6,818 bases of DNA from Deltaproteobacteria bacterium (GTDB lineage: Bacteria > Bdellovibrionota > UBA1018), in the NCBI GenBank assembly GCA_016194835.1, contig JACQAU010000246.1, positions 1 to 6,818 on the forward strand, written 5' to 3'. This document shows positions 1-5,317 of this stretch, one piece after another. The notes under the pieces were generated by a model. That model did not search any database. It worked only from the letters and a program-made list of their open reading frames with translations, and was not told the origin of the DNA. The stretch's first letter is position 1. Each line of letters starts with the position of its first letter. The translations under genes and the position numbers were made by a program.

Positions 1-472
1 CAGCGACATTTTTTGCTTTAAATCCAACTGCGTCCTCAATTGATTTTAAATAAGTGTGGTTGTCTTCCATTTTATTAAAAATAACAGGCTGCCTTGTTTC
101 TACTACTTCTCCCACTAAACCTTTTCCCAATGGGACATAAAATTTTGTAACTCGATCTGAACTGCAACCAACTACAGCTCTAAAAAAAAGTACGTTCTTT
201 TTCTCATCAACTTCTAAGATGGAGCCCGCTTCACATTTGATAAGTTTCATAATTAAAACCAATATTTCTCTCATAAAGTCATGAAATGGATAATCTTTTA
301 CAAGCAACTCTAAAAGAGACTCAGCGAACATAACTTTAGATGAAAGATTTGATGTTTCTGCGTTGGCTAAAAAATCACCAACTTCTTGTGAAGGCAGGTC
401 TGGCATTGGAGGTGTTTCTAGAATAATAGTCGAATTGGAATTAGTTTTTTGATCTTGATCAGACACAAGCAT
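1..472 (-). CDS. GAF-domain protein, C-terminal part beyond the window edge
   Basis: An open frame of 157 codons runs leftwards from an ATG at 472-470 to the window edge without a stop. AGGAG lies at 480-476, only 3 bases before this ATG. A GTG two codons later (466-464) has a 9-base spacing and is a good alternative start. An in-frame TAA at 490-488 closes the frame upstream. Residues 1-45 are polar and look unstructured. From about residue 48 the protein reads as the N-terminal half of a GAF domain: an amphipathic helix (48-78), the strand pair around AGSILEVDEKKNVLFFRAVV (82-101), then the typical VPLGKGLVGEVVETRQPVIF (113-132) and a GFKAKNV end. GAF domains are small-molecule sensor or dimerisation modules in signalling proteins. 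The output domain, if any, lies outside the window, so the partner and the ligand cannot be told. The start faces the divergent lipoprotein gene about 55 bases away. Confidence 0.82.
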   Translation of the reverse strand, partial: MLVSDQDQKTNSNSTIILETPPMPDLPSQEVGDFLANAETSNLSSKVMFAESLLELLVKDYPFHDFMREILVLIMKLIKCEAGSILEVDEKKNVLFFRAVVGCSSDRVTKFYVPLGKGLVGEVVETRQPVIFNKMEDNHTYLKSIEDAVGFKAKNVA

Positions 473-526
473 GTACTCCTTGTTTCTTTATCGGCAGTGT
501 GTAAATATAAGTTAACGAAAAAATAT

Positions 527-940
527 ATGACGAACTATATTACTATTTCGTGTTTTTTAGGTTTACTGTTGCTAAGTTGTGGAAAAGGCTCGCGTTCTAC
601 CCTAAATGACCCTGTCCCAGGCGGGACCATTATTGCGATGGGTCAATTTGAGGGACTGAACTCAAAAACCGTTACTGGAGCGGCATCCATTTATAAGGTG
701 AACACCGAAGGAAGTTATATCGTTAGATTAGAGGGTATTGCATCTCCGAGTGAGAACGGACTTCAGGTGGTAGTCAAAACCTCAGATACAACAGTGTTAA
801 AAACTCCACTCCGTGGAACTAAGGGATCTCAAAATTATTCATTTACGGTAACAGATTTTGTCACCTGGAGTTACGTTTCTATTTTTTCTACTCTATCTAA
901 TCTTGACTACGGGATGGCAGTATTAAAAAAACTGGATTAA
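527..940 (+). CDS. small lipoprotein with a DM13-like domain
   Basis: The product from ATG 527 is 137 residues. A hydrophobic stretch ends in the lipobox LLSC (Cys18), so signal peptidase II processing and lipid anchoring are expected. The remainder (about 37-134) is beta-rich and follows the DM13 pattern: GQFEG, then TVTGAASIYKV, VRLEG, NGLQVVV, then LRGTKGSQNYSF and a closing YGMAVL. DM13 domains are small beta-sandwich domains, proposed in the literature to act in redox or adhesion roles. This copy has no cysteine after the lipid-anchor Cys, which argues against a redox job here. The start is uncertain. ATG 527 has no clear ribosome binding site and gives an n-region without Lys or Arg. 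An upstream GTG at 497 would add ten residues containing four lysines, which suits a signal peptide better. The still longer frame from 449 runs over the divergent GAF gene start and is unlikely. The stop overlaps that of the convergent gene on the other strand. Confidence 0.68.
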   Translation: MTNYITISCFLGLLLLSCGKGSRSTLNDPVPGGTIIAMGQFEGLNSKTVTGAASIYKVNTEGSYIVRLEGIASPSENGLQVVVKTSDTTVLKTPLRGTKGSQNYSFTVTDFVTWSYVSIFSTLSNLDYGMAVLKKLD

Positions 941-1413
941 GGTAGCGTCAGTTCATTCTGATATTCAATAAGTTCTTTAATGTTTCTAACATCACTAATA
1001 TACCACTTTCCACCTTCCTCGATCATCTGGCATGATTTTTTATTTATAATTTTGGCATTTTTTCCCTTACTTTCATCCAAATAACTTAGCTCATAAGTAA
1101 TATTAATTTCTTTAGGAGACAGGTTTTTTGCTTCTACAAAAGATAATTTTATAAATTTTCTTTTTGTTTCAATAAACGCTTGTCTAAACTGTTCGTGAGT
1201 CCATGAAGATAGTCTTATTTTTGCTTGTCCGGTTAAATAATTCATTAGTACATTTCGATCTTCACTGGTTTTTGTGTCAAAACTTTTTGAAATGTACTCT
1301 TTTAGTCTACCCTGAGGACTATTTGGTTCCTCCTTTTTTTCTGTGCAAGCAGACATCCAAAACGCAAGAACTAGACATATAACGATATTTCTAAAAATCT
1401 TATTAAGACACAT
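937..1413 (-). CDS. small lipoprotein, possible NTF2-like fold
   Basis: The product is 158 residues. It has a basic N-terminus (NKIFR), a hydrophobic core and the lipobox MSAC with Cys23, so a lipidated envelope protein is expected. The mature part begins with a charged linker (TEKKEEPNSP). It continues with two helices (about 34-90), then strands around KLSFVEAK, INITYELSYLD and KSCQMIEEGGKWYISDVR, and ends in a helix. This helices-then-curved-sheet order, with the GGKWYISDV turn, resembles NTF2-like or DUF4878-type lipoprotein domains. That is a judgement of pattern and no function follows from it. The start is well supported: AGGAG lies 6 bases upstream of the ATG. The ATG sits inside the end of the PilZ-like gene with an 11-base overlap, so the two are probably co-transcribed and translationally coupled. 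The product may therefore work with that membrane protein. Confidence 0.75.
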   Translation of the reverse strand: MCLNKIFRNIVICLVLAFWMSACTEKKEEPNSPQGRLKEYISKSFDTKTSEDRNVLMNYLTGQAKIRLSSWTHEQFRQAFIETKRKFIKLSFVEAKNLSPKEINITYELSYLDESKGKNAKIINKKSCQMIEEGGKWYISDVRNIKELIEYQNELTLP

Positions 1414-2086
1414 AACCCTCTCCTTTTAGTAACTCTACAAAATCTCCTAATTCTTTTTGCGTATCAGGAGAAATATTGCAAAACTGAATCCCTACCCCTA
1501 GATCTGAATATAAAACTTTTTTTACAATTCCTCTACAACGAACTTTCTTGTCTTTAAATCTAAATACAAGTTCTACTAGGCGCCTCACATCTAATTGTAT
1601 CAATGAGGTGTGCAAGTTGTTAAATAAAAAGCTACCTTCTGCATCTAGGCGACATACTTTTAAAATTTCTTTTTTTTCACCCTGGAAGACTTCACATTTT
1701 AGGTGCGGGATGGATTCTGGCAAACCTTGGTACCATTTCCAGGGCGGTGCCCAAAAAGAACGGTTTTTTTCATGCCTCAGTAAAAAGAACAAAAAGAAAA
1801 CATAGACACATAACGCTAAGCAATAAAAACCTAGATATAGTTGTTTTGCTTGTAATATAATTACCAATAAACCTGAAAATAGAGCAAGGATATAAAACAA
1901 GATGAGAATATTTGCTAAATGTCGGCCTTTTTTAAGCAAAATTAAGCAAATTCCAAAAAAAATTAAAAATAACAGAGATGGCAACAAAAAAGACTTTAGT
2001 AACACTTTTGAAAAAGAGTAATAATACCAGAGTCCGGTTTCTAAAAGGGTAAAGGGTAATAGTAAAAATATAAAAAAGAACAACAT
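1403..2086 (-). CDS. four-helix membrane protein with a C-terminal degenerate PilZ-like domain
   Basis: The product is 227 residues. Four hydrophobic segments at about 2-22, 34-53, 57-79 and 83-103 form an inner-membrane module. They are followed by an aromatic, proline-rich junction (FWAPPWKWYQG, 111-121) and a cytoplasmic beta-barrel-like domain at about 124-222. The domain has the PilZ layout: a strand with EILKVCRLDAEGSFLF, then VELVFRF, then VRCRGIVKKVLYSDLGVGIQF and a terminal helix. The two c-di-GMP motifs of classical PilZ domains are not intact. No RxxxR precedes the barrel, and the D/NxSxxG motif reads RLDAEG (146-151), keeping only the last glycine. The domain may therefore bind a protein or another ligand. 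No clear ribosome binding site precedes ATG 2086; the upstream bases are A-rich. It is the first gene of a two-gene leftward operon with the lipoprotein at 937-1413 and is divergent from the ferredoxin gene. Confidence 0.75.
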   Translation of the reverse strand: MLFFFIFLLLPFTLLETGLWYYYSFSKVLLKSFLLPSLLFLIFFGICLILLKKGRHLANILILFYILALFSGLLVIILQAKQLYLGFYCLALCVYVFFLFFLLRHEKNRSFWAPPWKWYQGLPESIPHLKCEVFQGEKKEILKVCRLDAEGSFLFNNLHTSLIQLDVRRLVELVFRFKDKKVRCRGIVKKVLYSDLGVGIQFCNISPDTQKELGDFVELLKGEGYVS

Positions 2087-2117
2087 TTTCTATCAAAATC
2101 GCATATTCATCAAGAAC

Positions 2118-2146
2118 TTGTCAATGATACGACTCGGACGTATTCT
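2118..2146 (+). promoter_or_regulatory. candidate sigma-70 promoter of the ferredoxin-anmK unit
   Basis: TTGTCA (2118-2123) and TATTCT (2141-2146) are separated by exactly 17 bases, with five and four of six consensus matches. A start of transcription near 2153 would leave a leader of about 23 bases containing AAGGA (2160-2164) before the ferredoxin ATG. On the opposite strand the same bases read TTGACA (2124-2119), a perfect -35 box pointing at the PilZ-like gene. No good -10 is seen at 16-18 bases on that side, so only the rightward promoter is called. Confidence 0.5.
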
Positions 2147-2175
2147 AATAAGTAGGGATAAGGACTCACCTCTAA

Positions 2176-2403
2176 ATGGCTCATTGGATAAAAAGTAACT
2201 GTAACAAGTGTGGAATGTGTTTGAGCGAGTGCCCAACGGGGGCAATTATTGAAGGAAAAACACAGTATTACATTGATGCGGATACTTGTGCAGATCATAG
2301 AGCGTGTGTTGCTGTTTGCCCTGTGGATGCTGTTTTTAGGTTAGAGAATATTCTTTATACAAAACTAAAAAAGAAGGACGAAGAAGAGGAAGAGGAGACG
2401 TGA
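2176..2403 (+). CDS. two-cluster (4Fe-4S type) ferredoxin with a Cys-to-His change in one cluster motif
   Basis: The product is 75 residues, the usual size of small bacterial dicluster ferredoxins, which are cytoplasmic electron carriers. The first motif is complete: C9, C12, C15 and C19-Pro (CNKCGMCLSECP), followed by the typical TGAI. The second motif is CADHRACVAVCPVDAV: C38, C44 and C48-Pro are present, but the position that should carry the second cysteine is His41. In this fold the first three ligands of one motif plus the last cysteine of the other hold each cluster. One cluster would thus have C9, C12, C15 and C48, and the other C38, His41, C44 and C19. The second cluster may be 3Fe-4S or have an unusual ligand. 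The C-terminus is a charged tail (KLKKKDEEEEEET) not needed for the fold. AAGGA lies 11 bases before the ATG. The gene sits 67 bases upstream of anmK on the same strand; the redox partner is unknown. Confidence 0.9.
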   Translation: MAHWIKSNCNKCGMCLSECPTGAIIEGKTQYYIDADTCADHRACVAVCPVDAVFRLENILYTKLKKKDEEEEEET

Positions 2404-2470
2404 CCATACAGGTAATAAAATGTTTCCGAGCTGTAAGCGAGGACACTTTAATTTGCATGTGTAGCCATGG

Positions 2471-3598
2471 ATGGCGAACATGAAAATCTTAGGTGTCATG
2501 ACTGGGACTTCGTGTGACGCCTTAGATGCCGCTTGTGTTCTCGTTGGAAAAAATAAGTTTAGATTACTTTGGACAGATACAAAAACGTATCCTAGTAATC
2601 TAAAAAGCAGAGTTTTAGAGATTCAAAAACCAAAATCTACACATAGTTTAGAAAAGATTTTAATTTTAGATAGAGATTTGGGTATTTGGTATGGAAGAAC
2701 ATTAAATCAAATGATTGCTTCACGTGCCGAAATACCAGATGTGATTGCAAATCATGGTCAAACGGTTGCACATTTCCCGTATGCCAAGAATGGTGGAGTT
2801 ACCTTGCAACTGGGCAACCCTGCATGGATTGCAAAACACACAGGTTTGACACTGATTTCGAATTTCAGAATTGGCGATATGAGCGCAAGTGGTCAAGGTG
2901 CACCGCTAGTTCCAGTGTTTCATAAATTTATTGCCCAAAAGTTGCATCTTCTGGTTAACAAAGGGGTGGTCTTTCATAATATAGGTGGAATCAGTAATTT
3001 CACTTATATGGGTCCTCGTGGGACTGTGATAGCGCTTGATACAGGTCCGGGAAATATTTGGATTGATGCTGCCACAGAGTTTGTAACAAAGAAAAAATAT
3101 GACAAAGGTGGAAAACTAGCGTTATTAGGTAAAACAAACGAGAAGGTTTTAAATAAGCTGTTAAGGCACCCTTTTTTTAAAAAACCACCTCCCAAATCTT
3201 GTGGCAGGGATGATTTCACGGCTTCAATGTTTTTAAGAGAGTTTACCAAAAGAACGCCAGATGTAGTTACAACAGCAACCATGGTTAGCGTAAGGTCTAT
3301 TATATTGGCATATGAAAGATGGATTTTAAAAAGGAAATTACCCCTGGGCACCGTTTATTTTTGCGGTGGCGGGGCAAAAAATGATTTTTTACTCAAAGAA
3401 ATTCAAAAATTACTCCCAAAAGCAGAGGTAAAGACAATCGAAGACCTGGGTTTTGACTCTAAATATATGGAAGCACAAGCATTTGCTTATTTGGGGTATC
3501 TCGTGTTACAGGGTAAAACCTTAACTGGTAGCTGGACTGGTGCGCAGGGGTATGTCCCGTCTGCGCAAATATTGCCCGGGAAGAAGTATAAAAGCTAA
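2471..3598 (+). CDS. anmK: anhydro-N-acetylmuramic acid kinase
   Basis: AnmK uses ATP to open the 1,6-anhydro ring of anhydroMurNAc and phosphorylate it, giving MurNAc-6-phosphate in the cytoplasm, a step of cell-wall recycling. The product is 375 residues, normal for the family. It has the ASKHA-type nucleotide-binding motif GVMTGTSCDALDAACV near the start (the family commonly has GTSxDG; the glycine is Ala here). It then shows NHGQTVAHFP, LQLGNPAWIA, FRIGDMSASGQGAPLVPVFH, NIGGISNFTY, LDTGPGNIWIDAA (conserved Asp expected in catalysis), YDKGG, HPFFKKPPPKSCGRDDF and CGGGAKNDFLL. The C-terminus has GFDSKYMEAQAFAYLG. All key blocks are present and unbroken, so it should be active. The frame is closed upstream by TAG at 2462-2464, so the start is ATG 2471 or ATG 2480. 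Neither has a clear ribosome binding site, and the second gives the more usual MKILGVMTGTS N-terminus. It probably shares the ferredoxin transcript. Its stop overlaps the convergent rpmE stop. Confidence 0.96.
   Translation: MANMKILGVMTGTSCDALDAACVLVGKNKFRLLWTDTKTYPSNLKSRVLEIQKPKSTHSLEKILILDRDLGIWYGRTLNQMIASRAEIPDVIANHGQTVAHFPYAKNGGVTLQLGNPAWIAKHTGLTLISNFRIGDMSASGQGAPLVPVFHKFIAQKLHLLVNKGVVFHNIGGISNFTYMGPRGTVIALDTGPGNIWIDAATEFVTKKKYDKGGKLALLGKTNEKVLNKLLRHPFFKKPPPKSCGRDDFTASMFLREFTKRTPDVVTTATMVSVRSIILAYERWILKRKLPLGTVYFCGGGAKNDFLLKEIQKLLPKAEVKTIEDLGFDSKYMEAQAFAYLGYLVLQGKTLTGSWTGAQGYVPSAQILPGKKYKS
3541..3567. other. GC-rich stem-loop near the 3' end of anmK, just beyond the rpmE stop
   Basis: TGCGCAG (3541-3547) pairs perfectly with CTGCGCA (3561-3567). 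Inside it GGG (3548-3550) pairs with CCC (3556-3558) around the loop TATGT, with a 2-base bulge (GT). In this AT-rich window a ten-pair GC-rich stem stands out. It lies in the anmK coding region and about 28 bases beyond the rpmE stop on the leftward transcript. No T-run follows on either strand, so it is not a standard intrinsic terminator. It could mark the 3' end of the rho-rpmE mRNA. Part of the symmetry comes from two Ala-Gln codon pairs, so chance is possible. Confidence 0.4.
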
Positions 3599-3610
3599 GC
3601 TTTTTTCTTT
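3590..3610 (+). terminator. weak candidate terminator at the anmK/rpmE junction
   Basis: AAAAGC (3590-3595) and GCTTTT (3599-3604) form a six-pair stem whose three-base loop is the anmK stop codon TAA. The T-run continues to 3606 and then TTT at 3608-3610. The stem has only two GC pairs, so the call is weak. On the other strand the same stem is followed by few T residues, so it would favour ending the anmK transcript. Confidence 0.3.
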
Positions 3611-3807
3611 GTTTTACTGTATCGGTTTAAAAAACGTTCTACGCGACCTTCGCTATCAAGAAGTTTGTGTTTTCCTGTAAAAAACGGATGGCAGCTTGAA
3701 CAAATATCCACTTTTATTGGTGCTTTTGTGGCTCTGGTTTCAATCACACTTCCACATGCACAAGTGACTGTGGTCTCTACATAAACCGGGTGTATTCCTT
3801 GCTTCAT
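3595..3807 (-). CDS. rpmE: 50S ribosomal protein L31, zinc-binding type
   Basis: The product is 70 residues, the standard length of L31. It has the family start MKQGIHPVY, the two zinc-ligand pairs C16-A-C18 and C36-SS-C39, the CHPFFTGK block, and the end GRVERFLNRYSK with a basic tail. Because all four cysteines are kept, this is the zinc-containing (C+) form rather than the cysteine-free form made under zinc limitation. L31 sits on the large subunit at the bridge to the small-subunit head. The gene follows rho by 44 bases on the same strand, a pairing seen in many bacteria, and is probably read from the rho promoter. No clear ribosome binding site is visible before ATG 3807. The stop (TAG at 3597-3595) overlaps the convergent anmK stop. 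Confidence 0.96.
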   Translation of the reverse strand: MKQGIHPVYVETTVTCACGSVIETRATKAPIKVDICSSCHPFFTGKHKLLDSEGRVERFLNRYSKTKKKA

Positions 3808-3851
3808 AATGGCTAGTTAGCAGAAACCAGAGACTTGGTCAAGGGTGTTGC

Positions 3852-5099
3852 TTATCCGCTCATTGCTTTGACAAAATCTTCGTTTGATTTGGTTTTGGTG
3901 ACTTTATCGACTAAAAACTCCATTGCTTCGACCGTGTTCATAGGATGTAAAACTTTGCGCAATATCCAAATGCGATTGAGGAGATCTTTGGGAAGCAGCA
4001 ATTCTTCTTTTCTGGTTGCTGATTTATTGATGTCCAAGCATGGAAAAATACGCTTTTCCATCAGTTTTCGATCCAGGTGAATTTCTGAGTTTCCTGTGCC
4101 TTTAAATTCTTCAAAAATCACTTCGTCCATTCTGGAGCCCGTATCAACTAGTGCTGTAGCTACAATTGTCAAAGATCCTCCCTCTTCTAAATTGCGTGCA
4201 GCACCAAAAAATCGTTTTGGTTTGTGAAGTGCATTAGAGTCAACACCACCGGATAAAATTTTCCCTGACGGAGGTACAACAGAATTGTAAGCTCGAGCTA
4301 ATCTGGTAATCGAATCTAATAAAATCACAACGTCATATTTATTCTCTACTAAACGCTTTGATTTTTCTAACACCATCTCTGCTACCTGCACATGCCTAGA
4401 AGCTTGCTCATCAAAAGTAGAGCTTACAACTTCTCCTTTTACGGATCGTTGCATGTCTGTAACTTCTTCTGGACGTTCGTCAATTAAAAGAACAATAAGT
4501 TTAATTTCAGGATGATTTGTTGTGATGGCATTTGCTACGTCTTGCAGTAAAACAGTTTTTCCAGCACGTGGAGCTGCAACAATCAGACAGCGCTGACCCT
4601 TGCCAAGCGGAACTAACATGTCAATTACTCTTGTGCTGTGGTTTGTGGGCTGAAACTCAAGATTGATTTTCTTATTTGGATAAAGTGGAGTTAGATTATC
4701 AAATAAAACCTTTTCGGCATTCATTTCCGGCGTAATAAAATTAACTTGCTCTACTTTGAGGAGGGCAAAGTATCTTTCACCTTCTTTGGGTGCGCGTACA
4801 GAACCGCTTACGGTGTCTCCGGTTCTCAGTCCGAAACGTCTAATTTGAGACGGAGAAACGTAAACATCATCTGGACCAGGCAGATAGTTGTAATCAGGAG
4901 CTCTTAAAAAACCAAATCCGTCAGGTAGGCACTCGAGTACCCCATCTGCAAAAATATGCTCATCTTTTTCTGCTTTTTTCTGCAAAACAGCAAAAATCAG
5001 TTCTTGTTTACGTAGGCCAGATGAATTTTCAATTCCTAGTTCTCTCGCCATTTCGACGAGTTCATTGATTTTCTTTTCTTTAAGCTCTCGCAAATGCAT
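3852..5099 (-). CDS. rho: transcription termination factor Rho
   Basis: Rho is a ring-shaped hexameric RNA-dependent ATPase that loads on nascent RNA and ends transcription. The product is 415 residues, close to the 419 of E. coli Rho, with no insertions. The N-terminal helical Rho_N segment (1-45) begins MHLRELKEKKINELVEMA. The cold-shock-like RNA-binding domain (about 50-118) contains ECLPDGFGFLR and DVYVSPSQIRRFGLRTGD. The ATPase core has P-loop APRAGKT (176-182), DERPEEVT (207-214), Walker B ILLDSITRLARAYN (259-272), the Q-loop LSGGVDSNALHKPKRFFGAARN (two halves, 282-303), EEFKGTGN (330-337) and the arginine finger in ATRKEE (Arg363). Arg178 stands where E. coli has Lys181, next to the bicyclomycin pocket. 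GAGG lies 10 bases before ATG 5099. It is the first gene of the rho-rpmE unit and divergent from mltG. The leader DNA could carry autoregulation, which is common for rho, but none can be shown here. Confidence 0.98.
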   Translation of the reverse strand: MHLRELKEKKINELVEMARELGIENSSGLRKQELIFAVLQKKAEKDEHIFADGVLECLPDGFGFLRAPDYNYLPGPDDVYVSPSQIRRFGLRTGDTVSGSVRAPKEGERYFALLKVEQVNFITPEMNAEKVLFDNLTPLYPNKKINLEFQPTNHSTRVIDMLVPLGKGQRCLIVAAPRAGKTVLLQDVANAITTNHPEIKLIVLLIDERPEEVTDMQRSVKGEVVSSTFDEQASRHVQVAEMVLEKSKRLVENKYDVVILLDSITRLARAYNSVVPPSGKILSGGVDSNALHKPKRFFGAARNLEEGGSLTIVATALVDTGSRMDEVIFEEFKGTGNSEIHLDRKLMEKRIFPCLDINKSATRKEELLLPKDLLNRIWILRKVLHPMNTVEAMEFLVDKVTKTKSNEDFVKAMSG

Positions 5100-5317
5100 A
5101 TTAATGTTACCTCTTTCTGTACATAACTAACCACAGTTCAGGATAGGTATTGTTTTGAATTTTCCAGTGCTTTTTTGGCTGGTTATTATTCTATCTCTAC
5201 ATTTTGTCTCTATATTTTGTCTATATTTATATCTATAGCAGGAATACCGCTACTTTCCTGTAAACTATCAAATTCTTTTTCTTTAGTAAAGAAAAAAAAG
5301 AGTTATTATAGATTAAA
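5100..5317. other. divergent intergenic region between rho and mltG
   Basis: These 218 bases must hold the leaders and promoters of both rho (leftwards) and mltG (rightwards). No promoter with good boxes and spacing could be fixed on either strand. The region contains tandem 13-base repeats (5194-5230), an inverted repeat CAGGAA/TTCCTG (5239-5244 and 5255-5260, loop of 10), and a perfect AT-only-capped stem TTTTTCTTT/AAAGAAAAA (5276-5284 and 5288-5296). The last lies 21 bases before the mltG start and could influence its translation. No open reading frame of note is present. Confidence 0.6.
5194..5230. repeat. tandem 13-base repeat, two near-identical copies and a partial third
   Basis: TCTCTACATTTTG (5194-5206) is followed directly by TCTCTATATTTTG (5207-5219), one base different, and then by a decayed copy starting TCTATATTTAT (5220-5230). 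The array is between the divergent rho and mltG genes. It could be a set of protein-binding sites phased at a little over one helical turn, or simple slippage in AT-rich DNA. Confidence 0.6.

Noticed and set aside
449..526. Longer N-terminus of the DM13-like lipoprotein starting at ATG 449
   Set aside because: It would overlap the start and ribosome binding site of the divergent GAF gene and put a second hydrophobic stretch before the signal peptide; starts at 497 or 527 fit better.
941..958. Small stem TCAG/CTGA after the lipoprotein stop as a terminator
   Set aside because: There are only four pairs and no T-run; it also lies in the coding end of the opposite gene.
1548..1805. Plus-strand open frame of 85 codons
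   Set aside because: It lies wholly inside the PilZ-like gene on the other strand and its product is a low-complexity basic sequence with no recognisable domain.
2110..2298. Minus-strand open frame of 62 codons over the ferredoxin start
   Set aside because: It is antisense to the well-supported ferredoxin motifs and covers its promoter region.
2420..2464. Small open frame of 14 codons upstream of anmK and in the same frame
   Set aside because: It has no good ribosome binding site and no recognisable leader-peptide character; its TAG merely closes the anmK frame upstream.
2686..3351. Open frames inside anmK (2686-2925 plus, 3004-3351 minus)
   Set aside because: Both are shadows of the conserved anmK frame.
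3835..4080. Plus-strand open frame of 81 codons
   Set aside because: It is antisense to the conserved C-terminal part of rho.
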